A DNA stretch of 64,000 nucleotides from Candidatus Melainabacteria bacterium (GCA_003963305.1 RXJR01000010.1:147832-211831), one strand, 5' to 3'; positions 17,641-26,394 are shown, counted from the stretch's first letter. Notes: generated by a model not told the origin, from the sequence alone. Numbers and translations: made by a program.

Positions 17641-17672
17641 GGCTCGTGCAGAAATGCACGGGCCTTTCGTTT
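17641..17672 (+). terminator. Hairpin terminator after M16 copy 2
   Basis: GGCTCGTGCA and TGCACGGGCC pair around a GAAA tetraloop (one G-U pair) and are followed by TTTCGTTT. This is the usual shape of a moderate intrinsic terminator, 90 bases after the stop. Confidence 0.65.
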
Positions 17673-17685
17673 AGCAGAAGACATC

Positions 17686-17701
17686 GCACCAGATCTGGTG
17701 C
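17686..17701 (+). promoter_or_regulatory. GCACC-N6-GGTGC element (perfect 16-bp palindrome)
   Basis: GCACCAGATCTGGTGC is its own reverse complement. It sits 19 bases before the ATG of the next gene, abutting its Shine-Dalgarno. It is one of six intergenic members of the family reported in the findings. Confidence 0.6.
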
Positions 17702-17720
17702 AGGAAAGAGGAATTTCGCA

Positions 17721-18122
17721 ATGCTGAAAAGCACAATCATTCGCGTACTCGCCTTCGCGGCGCTGTTCGCCTACGTCGTACCGGCAGGCTTCGCCCTGAC
17801 AGGGTTCGGCGCAAGCTTCGCCTTCACGGGCGGTGTCATCGCCGCTCTCGCAGTCGGTGCCGCTTACATGGCTGCCATGTTCGTGGTGCTGGCTGCGATC
17901 GGCATCGCCAGCTCGCCCTTCAAGCTCACCGACGACAAGAAGAACAAGCTCGCTCCGCTCTGGGGCACGATCTTCTTCGTCGCCACCATGCTCTGCCTGC
18001 TCGGCGCAGGCACTATCGCTCCCTGGCTCGGGCTGACCGTCACCGGCCTCCTGCCGTCCATGATCGGCAGCGCACTGGCCATCGCCGTCATGAGCTTCAC
18101 CAAGCCGAAGCTCTCCACCTAG
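17721..18122 (+). CDS. Hypothetical four-TM membrane protein
   Basis: A 133-aa integral membrane protein with hydrophobic segments at about residues 6-28, 33-62, 80-103 and 106-125 and a short charged loop (KLTDDKKNKLAP). The ATG at 17721 has GAGG nine bases upstream; longer in-frame starts would run through the upstream terminator and palindrome. Family not recognised. It lies between peptidase genes on the same strand but with its own hairpins on both sides, so it may be expressed separately. Confidence 0.7.
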   Translation: MLKSTIIRVLAFAALFAYVVPAGFALTGFGASFAFTGGVIAALAVGAAYMAAMFVVLAAIGIASSPFKLTDDKKNKLAPLWGTIFFVATMLCLLGAGTIAPWLGLTVTGLLPSMIGSALAIAVMSFTKPKLST

Positions 18123-18215
18123 GCTCAGTCAGCATTTGAGCTGACGACACCGCTGCAAAAGCGGTGATTGTTCCATTCATTCTGGCATACGGAGTCGCAA
18201 GATTCCCATAAGACT

Positions 18216-18245
18216 GGGAGACGCAGCCTCACAACCGCGTCTCCC
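18216..18245 (+). promoter_or_regulatory. Leader stem-loop of the Pro-aminopeptidase gene
   Basis: GGGAGACGC and GCGTCTCCC form a perfect 9-bp stem with a 12-nt loop. It ends immediately before the Shine-Dalgarno GAAAGG of the gene starting at 18260. Confidence 0.65.
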
Positions 18246-18259
18246 GAAAGGTGAATATC

Positions 18260-19654
18260 ATGTGTACACACGCAACTCATGCGGATACTCGCAATCCGCA
18301 TCTCGAATCTGCTGTCTACGCCGGTCGCACCGCTGAGTTCGTGAGCAAGATGGCTCGCAACAGCGTCGCGATCATCGTCAGCAACCCGGAGCACACGCGC
18401 AGCAACGACACCCAGTTCCAGTACAGGCAGTCGTCGGATGTGCTCTACGTCAACGGCTTCCCCGAAGCCGACAGCGCCATCGTGCTCACCAACATCGGTG
18501 GCAAGGCCAAGCTGATTCTCTTCGTGCGTCCGAAGGACCGCGCTCAGGAGGTCTGGACCGGCATCCGTGTCGGTGTGGACGGGGCCAAGAAGCAGTACCT
18601 GGCCAACGAGGCTTACACGTTCGACAAGTTCGCCGCAGTCGTCGGCAAGCTGCTCGAGCGCGCCGACAGCGTCTACTACAAGTTCGGTCACAACGAACAG
18701 TTCGACAAGCAGTTCATCTCGGTCTGGCAGGAAGACCAGAAGACGCTCTTCAACCCGGAGACGGTGTTGCACGAGATGCGGCTCTTCAAGAGCGAAGCGG
18801 AGCTTGCGATCATGCGTCGCGCCGCCGAGATCTCGGCAGAGGCGCATGTGCTGGCTGCTCGTCGTCTCACGCCCGGTCTCAAGGAGTACCAGATCCGCGC
18901 CACCATGGAAGGTCACTTCCTCGAGTGCGGCGCCAGCGGCCCTGCTTACGGCAGCATCGTCGCCTCCGGCAACAACGCGGTGATTCTGCACTACACAAGC
19001 AACCGCGATACGATCCAGGACGGCGACCTGGTGCTCATCGACGCCGCGTGTGAGTATGAAGGCTACGCAGCCGACATCACTCGCACGTTCCCGGCCAACG
19101 GCAAGTTCACCGAGGCGCAGCGCGAGATCTACCAGCTCGTGCTCGACGCTCAGGAAGCGGGCATCCGTATGGCCAAGACCGGCAAGACGCTCTTTCAGGT
19201 GCATGGCGCCACGAGCAAGGTGCTGCGTCGCGGCCTGGTCAAGCTCGGCATCATCGCTCCCGAGATGGGCACCCGCAAGGGCGCCATCCGCGCCATGAAG
19301 GCCGCCAGGGCACGTGGTGACGGCTCGGAGAAGAACCTGGTCACGCTGGGCAGCTTCTTCATGCACGGCACCTCGCACTGGATGGGGCTCGACGTCCACG
19401 ACGTGGGCAAGGGCAAGCGCAACCGCTCCGGCAAGGATCGCAAGATGCAGCCGGGCATGGTCTTCACGGTCGAGCCTGGCATCTACATCGACAAGGACGA
19501 CACGCGCGTGCCCGAGAAGTATCGCGGCATCGGCGTGCGTATCGAAGATGACGTCGTCATCACCGCCGATGGCTGCGAGGTGCTCACCACCGGTGTGCCC
19601 AAGACCATCGACGCAATCGAGCAGCTGATGAGCGAAGCGGCAGCGCAACGCTAA
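18260..19654 (+). CDS. pepP: Xaa-Pro aminopeptidase (M24B)
   Basis: Releases N-terminal residues next to proline using two metal ions. The 464-aa protein has the N-terminal aminopeptidase-P domain (EHTRSNDTQFQYRQSSDVLY) and the pita-bread catalytic domain. Metal ligands are visible in LIDAACEYEGYAADITRTFP (two Asp), HGTSHWMGLDVHD (His), FTVEPGIY (Glu) and GVRIEDDVV (Glu). The ATG at 18260 has AGGTG six bases upstream; a GTG nine bases earlier is less well placed. No signal peptide, so cytoplasmic peptide turnover. Its position after two M16 peptidases suggests a shared role in peptide recycling (inference). Confidence 0.94.
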   Translation: MCTHATHADTRNPHLESAVYAGRTAEFVSKMARNSVAIIVSNPEHTRSNDTQFQYRQSSDVLYVNGFPEADSAIVLTNIGGKAKLILFVRPKDRAQEVWTGIRVGVDGAKKQYLANEAYTFDKFAAVVGKLLERADSVYYKFGHNEQFDKQFISVWQEDQKTLFNPETVLHEMRLFKSEAELAIMRRAAEISAEAHVLAARRLTPGLKEYQIRATMEGHFLECGASGPAYGSIVASGNNAVILHYTSNRDTIQDGDLVLIDAACEYEGYAADITRTFPANGKFTEAQREIYQLVLDAQEAGIRMAKTGKTLFQVHGATSKVLRRGLVKLGIIAPEMGTRKGAIRAMKAARARGDGSEKNLVTLGSFFMHGTSHWMGLDVHDVGKGKRNRSGKDRKMQPGMVFTVEPGIYIDKDDTRVPEKYRGIGVRIEDDVVITADGCEVLTTGVPKTIDAIEQLMSEAAAQR

Positions 19655-19673
19655 CTCGGCTGCAATCTCAAGG

Positions 19674-19704
19674 GGGCGGTCGGACTCGAGAGAGCCGACC
19701 GCCT
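19674..19704 (+). terminator. Hairpin after pepP
   Basis: GGGCGGTCGG and CCGACCGCCT form a 9-10 bp GC-rich stem 20 bases after the stop. The following sequence, CTTACG, is only weakly T-rich. Confidence 0.5.
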
Positions 19705-19815
19705 CTTACGAGACTGAGCCCCCGGGTCACTATCAGCACCACGGGAATCTAAACTTAACCACTTCACTCGCTGCGCTCTGCGTCTAAGAGTGGCTGATTC
19801 TCAGGATTTCCGCCT

Positions 19816-20274
19816 ATGACCAAAATCGTTAAACAACTCGGGCATCACCCCGTTGTTGTCACTGGTTTGTTCGCTACCTTCCTCGTGACGGTGGCAAGCA
19901 TGCTGCTCTGCTTCGTAGAACCGACTGCCTTCCCCACTTTCTGGGACGGCACCTGGTACAGCATCACGACGATCACGACAATCGGCTACGGCGACATCGT
20001 GCCGCATACTGCCGCAGGGCGCGTGATCAGCGTTTTCTTGATTCTGAGCGGCATCAGCCTGGCCGGCGTGCTGATCGGACTGGTATCGGAAATGGTGCGG
20101 GAGTGGGTGCTCAAATCCAATCACGTCAGCATGCGAGACCTGTCCGAAGGGCTGGAAGAGAACAAGCGGCTGCTCACCGAGTTGCTCGCCGAACGCAAGC
20201 TGCAAAACGAGCTTTTGCGGAAGCTGCTTACGGAGCGCGACGAAAAACGGCGCGAACCACCGACAAGCGACTGA
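19816..20274 (+). CDS. Two-TM potassium channel with C-terminal coiled coil
   Basis: A 152-aa protein with TM1 (VTGLFATFLVTVASMLLCFV), a pore helix and selectivity filter TTITTIGYGDIVP, and TM2 (VISVFLILSGISLAGVLIGL). The TxGYGD signature defines a K+-selective pore; four copies should assemble. Instead of an RCK/TrkA-N gating domain, the tail is a charged coiled coil (EGLEENKRLLTELLAERKLQ) of about 45 residues, likely a tetramerisation helix. AGGA lies ten bases before the ATG. Gating stimulus unknown. Confidence 0.92.
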   Translation: MTKIVKQLGHHPVVVTGLFATFLVTVASMLLCFVEPTAFPTFWDGTWYSITTITTIGYGDIVPHTAAGRVISVFLILSGISLAGVLIGLVSEMVREWVLKSNHVSMRDLSEGLEENKRLLTELLAERKLQNELLRKLLTERDEKRREPPTSD

Positions 20275-20286
20275 CGACCTGCAGGT

Positions 20287-20381
20287 TGCACCAATGGTGG
20301 TGCACTGCTCAACCCAGAGAACCTGTGCAGCCATGCTGACCAGGCTTTTTCACTAACTATAAATCGCGAATCCAATCGCGA
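20287..20381 (+). promoter_or_regulatory. Two leader hairpins before the 150-aa membrane protein gene
   Basis: TGCACCA-ATGG-TGGTGCA (20287-20304) is a perfect 7-bp stem with a tetraloop and belongs to the GCACC-N6-GGTGC family. TCGCGA-ATCCAA-TCGCGA (20364-20381) lies directly before the Shine-Dalgarno GAGGAG. Confidence 0.6.
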
Positions 20382-20394
20382 GAGGAGATGATTT

Positions 20395-20847
20395 ATGTTC
20401 GACTCAAATCCCAAGGATCCGAAGGATCCGACTGACCCCACGCCCAATTTGAACACACCCTGGAACCTGGTCAAGGTTGCCATCGCGGTCGTGCTCTACA
20501 GCATGGTGCAGTGTGCATACAGCCAGTTCAACGCCATCGTCGACTGGACCAAGTCACCTGACTCGAGCACCATTCACACTGTGATCGAGTCGCTCAAGCC
20601 GTCACTGACACTGGGCGCCATCCGCGGCTGCATGCTCGCGGTCATGGCCGTGATCATGGTGTGGCTGGGACCAGCACTGTGGGCCATCGTCGGTCCCGTG
20701 CTGGCAGCTGCCATGCGTGGTCTGATTCGCTACGTCGCGGCGTTCTCGCGTGCGATCCGGGCAGTCACCAATGAGAAGTGCGCCGGCGGTGAAAAGGGTG
20801 ACCCGAGCAAGGGTGACCCCACCAAGGGCGGACCGACCAAGTCGTGA
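20395..20847 (+). CDS. Hypothetical membrane protein, paralogue of the 58.3-kb gene
   Basis: A 150-aa protein with two hydrophobic segments (about residues 22-42 and 66-100) flanked by hydrophilic ends: an Asp/Pro-rich start (NPKDPKDPTDPTP) and a Gly/Lys/Asp tail with the repeat KGDPSKGDPTKGG. Shared blocks with the gene at 58334-58780 include NLVKVA, VVLYS.VQC, IVDWTK.PD, TLGAIRG and GP.LW.I.GPVL, so both belong to one family of unknown function. GGAGA precedes the ATG by seven bases. Confidence 0.75.
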   Translation: MFDSNPKDPKDPTDPTPNLNTPWNLVKVAIAVVLYSMVQCAYSQFNAIVDWTKSPDSSTIHTVIESLKPSLTLGAIRGCMLAVMAVIMVWLGPALWAIVGPVLAAAMRGLIRYVAAFSRAIRAVTNEKCAGGEKGDPSKGDPTKGGPTKS

Positions 20848-20862
20848 CAGCCATGATTACTA

Positions 20863-20942
20863 CTCGTCGACTTTGAAACGCCCGGGCGCGTTTCAGGTCG
20901 ACGAGCTTTTAAAGCACTGGCGCTTCGGCGCCACTGCTTTTT
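20863..20942 (+). terminator. Long stem-loop followed by a UUCG-type terminator
   Basis: CTCGTCGAC plus TGAAACGC (20863-20881) pairs with GCGTTTCA plus GTCGACGAG (20888-20905), giving 17 bp with a small internal bulge. It is followed by AAAGCA-c-TGGCGC-TTCG-GCGCCA-c-TGCTTT and TT (20911-20942), a textbook intrinsic terminator with a UUCG tetraloop. Confidence 0.85.
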
Positions 20943-21089
20943 GGATCTACTTACTAATGCATACAGTATTACAACGGCAGTTATCAGACGCCCGAAGCAA
21001 GAAAAACTCGTCTAAAATGGCATTTTGCTCCGGGCGCATACGTCGGCGCCAAGCGGGGCATAATGACGTGGACTGAACAGGGGTTATAG

Positions 21090-22658
21090 ATGCTAAACCA
21101 GGGCGCACTTTCACTGCAGCCGAATCGCGGCAACGGGCTGCCCGATATGGCCGAACTGCATAGATTGCTCTCCCAGGCATTGGGACGCAGAGGGCAACAC
21201 ATTCAGACTTCCTGGCGATCACCGGATAAGTCGTCAGACTTCATTCTCGACGTAATCAGCAACACCAATGGCGGTGACCCGAAGTGGCGGCTATTCAAAG
21301 AGCAACACGGCAATCGTGTGCTCCTTTTTGATTATCCAAGTGTCGATGTTCTTCTGGTGCACAACTTCATGGTCTCTTCTTGCGCCGACGCACAGGCGAA
21401 AAAGCCAGCAGCCAAGCCGACCTCACAGGTAATAGTTCCAGACACGCCGCCACCATTCATGGGCACTGCGGAACCGGCAGAAGGTCAGAAGAAAGCCAGT
21501 CCGTCGAATGCACCCGGCATTCCCAGCAGCGGCACAATCGAGGAACATCCCCTCGACCATCTGCTGCAAATCATCAAAACTCACAACCTCACGGGCAAGC
21601 TGGAAGTTCGCAACAACCAATCTACTGCCATGCTCTTCGTAAAAGAGGGACTGCCAGTTGATGCCACCGCCTCTGATGCCGAGGGTGACGATGCGATCGT
21701 CGAGCTTCTAACCTGGAAAACAGGTCAGTTCACCTTTGAGCCCCGCGTACTGCGCAACAGCCACACTGTTCATCAACCGATGGAGTCTCTTTTGGCCCAG
21801 AGCAAAACTCTGGCAGAACGAACTCTCTACTTGACCAATGCCGGACTGAAACAGACTTCCACGCTGACGCAGAAAGACGCCACACTGACGGAAGAACAGT
21901 TCAATCAGCGAGCCAAGCCAGGTGCGCCGGCACCAGTGGGCGAAATGTTTCTTTTTTACCGAGCCTTGAACGGCAAAGAAACGATCGAGCAAATGCTGCA
22001 TTCGCAGCGAATACCGCGCGTGCAGCTAATTCACATCACTTACCACCTGGTCATCAACGGTCTGATTAAAATCAACAATCAGATTGTGCTGGAAAAAGCG
22101 ACGCCTTTCCAACCTCGCGCCATTGAAACATCAGCCATCCAGAGCGTGATGATGAGCCTGCGCCGCATGGAAACAGGCATGTTCATTTACCCGGCTTTTC
22201 TCTACTTCCTCGAGCAGGAATATTTCAGATGTTACCGCTCTAAGACACCTCTGTCTGTGATTGTTTTTGAGATGCGGGTGCAGAGCGGTCAGTCAGTGCG
22301 GCAGATGTTGCCGGCGGCAGCCATGCTCGACGCTGTCTTGAGAATCAGTCAGTTAAAACGTCATGTCGACTTGTTGGCGCACTATGACTCTTTTGACTAC
22401 GCCTTGCTGCTCCCCAACACAAAAGCCAACGGTGCACAAATTTTTGCCAAGCGCATTGTTCGAGCGCTGACAGAGACACCACTGGCGGGCGAAGTGGACG
22501 CCAGTCATCTATCTCTGGCGCTGGGTTGCGCCTCGATGCCTGAAGATTTCACCGATCTAAGCGAGCTTCTGGGTGCTGCCGACATGGCAATGGCTCAATC
22601 TCGCGACAATAAACGCCCGGTCGTGATGTTCCGCGACATCAAGCCGATCTCGCTTTAG
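21090..22658 (+). CDS. DUF4388 (PatA-like) protein with degenerate GGDEF-like domain
   Basis: A 522-aa cytoplasmic protein. Residues about 148-240 form a DUF4388/PatA-N-like domain (PLDHLLQIIKTHNLTGKLEV, then FVKEGLPVDATASDAEGDDA, ending FTFEPR). This is followed by a helical region and, from about residue 370, a GGDEF-fold pattern: FRCYRSKTPLSVIVFEM, a long helix, HYDSFDYALLLPNTKANGAQ and a final LGAADMAMAQSRD. The signature loop reads YDSFD instead of GG[D/E]EF, so diguanylate cyclase activity is unlikely and a nucleotide-binding or scaffold role more so. AGGGG lies six bases before the ATG. DUF4388 proteins often act with two-component and gliding/pilus regulators. Confidence 0.82.
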   Translation: MLNQGALSLQPNRGNGLPDMAELHRLLSQALGRRGQHIQTSWRSPDKSSDFILDVISNTNGGDPKWRLFKEQHGNRVLLFDYPSVDVLLVHNFMVSSCADAQAKKPAAKPTSQVIVPDTPPPFMGTAEPAEGQKKASPSNAPGIPSSGTIEEHPLDHLLQIIKTHNLTGKLEVRNNQSTAMLFVKEGLPVDATASDAEGDDAIVELLTWKTGQFTFEPRVLRNSHTVHQPMESLLAQSKTLAERTLYLTNAGLKQTSTLTQKDATLTEEQFNQRAKPGAPAPVGEMFLFYRALNGKETIEQMLHSQRIPRVQLIHITYHLVINGLIKINNQIVLEKATPFQPRAIETSAIQSVMMSLRRMETGMFIYPAFLYFLEQEYFRCYRSKTPLSVIVFEMRVQSGQSVRQMLPAAAMLDAVLRISQLKRHVDLLAHYDSFDYALLLPNTKANGAQIFAKRIVRALTETPLAGEVDASHLSLALGCASMPEDFTDLSELLGAADMAMAQSRDNKRPVVMFRDIKPISL

Positions 22659-22688
22659 CCTGACGATGCCGGTCCCTTTGGCTTGCAA

Positions 22689-24188
22689 TCAGTCTCTCAG
22701 CACGAGTTCTCGATTGCGTCGCTTGAACTCGGGAGCGGCCTTGGGCATTGTAGAGACGTATTGCAGCGGCTCGGAACGATTCTGGTCTTTACCCCTGAAT
22801 GCCACGGCGGCTGCCTGAAGAGCAGACTTCTCCGACTCGAAGGCAACCATGTTGAAATTAACAGGGTCAGAGCGGTCGCTTGGTTGAACGTGCTGGTGAG
22901 TCGTGACGTTTGCGTCAGGAACGGCATAGTGACTCTGCAAGTAAGCGACCAGGCGATTGACGGAATCAAGCTGCACTCTCGTGTACTCCTGCTTGCCCGA
23001 GCGTACAATCTCGATGCCGATGCTGTTATCGTTAGAATATCCGGACAGAGCGCGGCTCGGCTCGATGTGCACAACGACGAGATCAGGATTTGTGGTACTG
23101 CATATAGTTCCATCACGGTCGACTACGAACTGTGCACCGGGATGTTTTAAACCACGATTGTTCCAACTGAGAATGACTCGTCTGGCATCAGCCGGCGATG
23201 CGGTTTCAGTAGAATGGAGAATAATGTATTTAACACGTCCCTGCCGTTTGTAGATGCTCCCCCTGAGAGGATCGTTCTCGAACACTCCGGCGGCAACAAG
23301 ATCATCCCAGGTGTAATCGCCGGCGGTGCCTCTTTCAAAAGAGCGCGATATCGCAGAAGGTGGCACAGGCAGACGCGGTTTGACAACCACGGGATCGGGA
23401 CGTGGCGGCAGGGCAGTGTTGATTTTAGGCGGAGTGACCCCGGTGAGAGCGCTTTCCACATCGCCGTCAACCGCCAGATAGTCGAGAGCCGGACGCGGAC
23501 TCCAGTGGTAAGTGAGGGGGTCCATGGCGACAGGGGCGCTGGCGAGAAGATCACCAGGTGGGAGGTTGGTCCGTCCCGACGAGGCGCCATAAGTAACCGC
23601 ACCCGGCCCAGGTGCTGGCGCTACCTGCGGTGGTCGAGCCTGGGCAAGAGTCGCACGCGCCGTCATATCGCTGCTGCGGTTCACACCCGCACTGGCCGAT
23701 GTCAGGCTGACCGTCTGCAGCGCCGATGGAGCCACTACAGGGGATACCGCGCGAGCGGCTAATAAATTTGCAGAAGATGACCGAGGCAGAAATTGCGGCG
23801 CGGCAACTGGAGCCGACACCGGTGTCGAGGCTCTTACGGCTCCTGAAGCGCTTATCATTGTCGCAGTTCTGGCAGTTCTGGCAGTCGGCACCATTACTAC
23901 TGCCGGCGCCCGCGGTGGCATTGTTTGCCGCTCCAGACTTTGACCAACAGCCGGTTGCGGCCCGGTCATCGCCCCTGAATCCTGAGCCGCAGCACTATCA
24001 TGACGCCGACCGAGACCCGGTATCACGGCATGCATGAGCTTTCGTCCCCACCCCGCATGCGCGGGGGCGGCGCAGGTCAAGGAGACAGTGGCAGATAAAA
24101 TTGCCGCAACAGGCACCAGAGACGATGGCGCACAAAACAGCACGGAACAGTCTGTCAGCTGATTGGGCCGACGGTCATTTTTTCGCAT
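22689..24188 (-). CDS. Secreted N-acetylmuramoyl-L-alanine amidase (Amidase_2) with long Pro/Ala-rich N-terminus
   Basis: Cleaves the MurNAc-L-Ala bond of peptidoglycan, outside the cytoplasm. The first about 45 residues form a signal peptide (VPVAAILSATVSLTCAAPAHA). Residues about 50-290 are low-complexity P/A/S/T. The catalytic domain follows: KYIILHSTETASP (zinc His), GAQFVVDRDGTI, VVHIEPS with GYSNDNSIGIEIV (Glu), VTTHQHVQPSDRSDP (second His and third ligand Asp). AAGGG lies five to six bases before the ATG. The unusually long disordered stretch could span the periplasm or bind the wall. Confidence 0.9.
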   Translation of the reverse strand: MRKNDRRPNQLTDCSVLFCAPSSLVPVAAILSATVSLTCAAPAHAGWGRKLMHAVIPGLGRRHDSAAAQDSGAMTGPQPAVGQSLERQTMPPRAPAVVMVPTARTARTATMISASGAVRASTPVSAPVAAPQFLPRSSSANLLAARAVSPVVAPSALQTVSLTSASAGVNRSSDMTARATLAQARPPQVAPAPGPGAVTYGASSGRTNLPPGDLLASAPVAMDPLTYHWSPRPALDYLAVDGDVESALTGVTPPKINTALPPRPDPVVVKPRLPVPPSAISRSFERGTAGDYTWDDLVAAGVFENDPLRGSIYKRQGRVKYIILHSTETASPADARRVILSWNNRGLKHPGAQFVVDRDGTICSTTNPDLVVVHIEPSRALSGYSNDNSIGIEIVRSGKQEYTRVQLDSVNRLVAYLQSHYAVPDANVTTHQHVQPSDRSDPVNFNMVAFESEKSALQAAAVAFRGKDQNRSEPLQYVSTMPKAAPEFKRRNRELVLRD

Positions 24189-24435
24189 ACAAGCCCTTCA
24201 AGCGAGCAAACGAGTAATAATGCTGCTCACAAAAAGAGCAACCACTTCTGTCGACGACCATTAAATTCCAGTGCTCCCCAGTGCCACCACATGCGCAGCC
24301 ATATTTAGAAAGGCAAGAGTTATTATAAAGGCGAAAAGTCGCGTGTCAAGCCTGATACAGCAAAAGCGTCCTGGTTATAATTTCGTCTACAGAAGGTCCG
24401 ATAATGATTTATTCCGCATGCGTTCAGGATAAGGA

Positions 24436-25188
24436 CTAATACGGCAAAAACATCTTGGTCATGTTTTCGTCGACTGAAGGAGCGAAAAGCTGATTGGTGA
24501 ACGGTACTTTCCGAAAACTCTTATCAGCGTAGAAGAAATTGATCGGTCTACTGAAATTGCGCTCGAATCTAAAAGTGTTCAAAGTAGCACTGCGCGAGGT
24601 CAGGCTTCGAACTGACCAGGGGAAACCAGGCACTGCAGGCGTGTCATAAACTTTCTGCATAATTGATGAAGCTACTTTTGATGGCAAGTCGACAGTCTCG
24701 TATTCTACATCTTCCAGCCCTACAGATTTATCGGCATGTCCTATGTCTGAGCTCCAATAGCTTGGATTCAGCGTGCTGACACGATAGCGAAATGTGTGAA
24801 AAGAGAGGTTCTCTCTCACTCCTTTTGTGACGCTGACCGGCTTCACCATCTCAGCGTACCAACCGACAGCAGCAAAGAGATTTCGGAATTTGATGGTCCA
24901 CTGATCATATGGCAGGCAATAATAAATGTGATTCTTCAGAGACCAGACTGTGACCATTCTGTCGGACTCTTTGTACTGAAAACAAAGCTCCATCTTTGTC
25001 GCTTCGATTTTCACGCCTTCGTCACTGATTTGAATCTTGTAGGGGCCGGTCGGAGACTTCTGCTCGATGAAGTAGTTGTATCTGCTGGACTGCGCATGAG
25101 CCCATGGTGTAAAAACGTTGGAGAAGCAGGATAATATCCAGCTGACGGCGACAGCAACGACTTTAATTTTCGGCGATTGCGTCGTCAT
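24436..25188 (-). CDS. Hypothetical secreted protein, 250 aa
   Basis: An N-terminal signal peptide (VVAVAVSWILSCFSNVFTPWAHA) precedes a mature domain rich in aromatic residues and beta strands (YNYFIEQKSPTGPYKIQISDEG; SDRMVTVWSLKNHIYYCLPY). I do not recognise a family. GAGG stands seven bases before the ATG. The gene is divergent from, and 31 bases from, the L,D-transpeptidase start, so one short region must serve both promoters. Composition is more even than in the GC-rich class. Confidence 0.75.
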   Translation of the reverse strand: MTTQSPKIKVVAVAVSWILSCFSNVFTPWAHAQSSRYNYFIEQKSPTGPYKIQISDEGVKIEATKMELCFQYKESDRMVTVWSLKNHIYYCLPYDQWTIKFRNLFAAVGWYAEMVKPVSVTKGVRENLSFHTFRYRVSTLNPSYWSSDIGHADKSVGLEDVEYETVDLPSKVASSIMQKVYDTPAVPGFPWSVRSLTSRSATLNTFRFERNFSRPINFFYADKSFRKVPFTNQLFAPSVDENMTKMFLPY

Positions 25189-25219
25189 CTACCAACCTCA
25201 GCAAACTCTGCAGTTCCAA

Positions 25220-25957
25220 GTGGCACCCCATTCAATCTCCATCCTAGCAGCGCTTTCACTGACAGTTTTGAGCCTCAGTCTCTCAACAGCGTGCAGAGCG
25301 GCAGAACCCGACAGTTGCAACACTAAAAGTGCACCGAAGCATTACGCTTCTACTGATGCCGTCTTAAAAGCAGTGGGAACGCCCATTCGCAAAAAACTAG
25401 CGACAATATTTGCCGCTCAGTCGGTTAGCTATCCGCCCCCGAAGATGACCTGGATTTGCCTGAAAGAAGAACGGCAGCTCAGGCTTTTTGCCGTGGACCG
25501 AACTAAAATGTACCGTCAAGTCCTCCAATATCCAATCATCGGGGCAAGCGGAAAAGCCGGACCCAAGCTGAAAGAAGGAGATATGCAAGTACCCGAAGGC
25601 TTCTATCGAATCTCCGGTTTTCGACCCAACTTGATTGCTCACATGGGTCTGGACGTAAACTATCCAAACGAAGAAGATCGAGTGCACGCACGACGTGAAC
25701 ATCGCACCAATTTAGGCACAGACATTCTCATTCACGGCAGCCGCTGGTCGACCGGCTGTCTTGCTATGGGCAATGAACCAATCGAGGAGATGTTTGTGCT
25801 GGCGCACGATGTTGGACTGAAGAACATCGCACTTATTTTTGCACCATGCAACCTGACAGTAAAAGAGCCTGACATAAACATAGACAAGGAACCGAAGTGG
25901 CTGCCTCAACTTTATGGTCGACTGAAAAAATCGCTCTCGCCTTTCCTCAACAAATAG
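25220..25957 (+). CDS. L,D-transpeptidase (YkuD family)
   Basis: Expected to make 3-3 crosslinks in peptidoglycan or attach proteins to it, outside the membrane. The YkuD motif is clear: ILIHGSRWSTGCLAMGNEPI, i.e. HGxxxSxGCxxM with the catalytic Cys. It is preceded by a DMQVPEGFYRISG block. A signal peptide follows the GTG at 25220 (ISILAALSLTVLSLSLSTAC). The frame stays open upstream to 25118, overlapping the divergent gene, but no good ribosome-binding site marks an earlier start; the start is therefore uncertain. Length from 25220 is 245 aa. Confidence 0.87.
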   Translation: MAPHSISILAALSLTVLSLSLSTACRAAEPDSCNTKSAPKHYASTDAVLKAVGTPIRKKLATIFAAQSVSYPPPKMTWICLKEERQLRLFAVDRTKMYRQVLQYPIIGASGKAGPKLKEGDMQVPEGFYRISGFRPNLIAHMGLDVNYPNEEDRVHARREHRTNLGTDILIHGSRWSTGCLAMGNEPIEEMFVLAHDVGLKNIALIFAPCNLTVKEPDINIDKEPKWLPQLYGRLKKSLSPFLNK

Positions 25958-26047
25958 CAGTGCACTCCAAACTAAAAGCCCCACTAATTGGCAGAATTCG
26001 CAAGTAATAGACCGGTCAACTACTTGTACTCAATTTTTTTTGCCCGA

Positions 26048-26069
26048 CGGTGCTCCCTCAAGAGCACCG
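26048..26069. promoter_or_regulatory. Stem-loop downstream of the L,D-transpeptidase gene
   Basis: CGGTGCTC and GAGCACCG pair around a 6-nt loop. A run of T lies before, not after, the hairpin on the plus strand. The rest of the 269-bp gap (25958-26226) shows nothing else I can name. Confidence 0.4.
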
Positions 26070-26226
26070 CCAGGTAGAACCGCGAGTCACGGTCGGAACA
26101 GATCCAGATAGATCAAAGTGCACCAACCAGTCGACTTCTTGCGCTGACCAAGAACGCGCATACGCCTTTGCCAGCTGTTATCGAATGCCACTACCATCTC
26201 ATTCATTCCCCATTGGAGCTGAGCTG

Positions 26227-26394
26227 CTAGAGCCAGCCGTTCATCTTAAGCAGAAGGCAAGCGATGAGAAAGAGAATGCCACCACCGGCGAGGGCGGACC
26301 TCTCGCTTTTCGTGACATTGAAGAGAAGCGAAGTCCCCATCACGAAGACGAGGAGCGCCAGCACAAGCCCGATTAACCAGTTTCTATTATCCAT
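26227..26394 (-). CDS. Small two-TM membrane protein, 55 aa
   Basis: A short protein with two hydrophobic stretches (WLIGLVLALLVFVMGTSLLF and LAGGGILFLIACLLLKMNGW) separated by a polar turn. Starting at the ATG at 26394, it has a strong GGAGGAG just upstream; longer in-frame starts would read through the leader hairpin. It follows the sigma-factor gene on the same strand after 58 bases. Function unknown. Confidence 0.65.
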   Translation of the reverse strand: MDNRNWLIGLVLALLVFVMGTSLLFNVTKSERSALAGGGILFLIACLLLKMNGWL

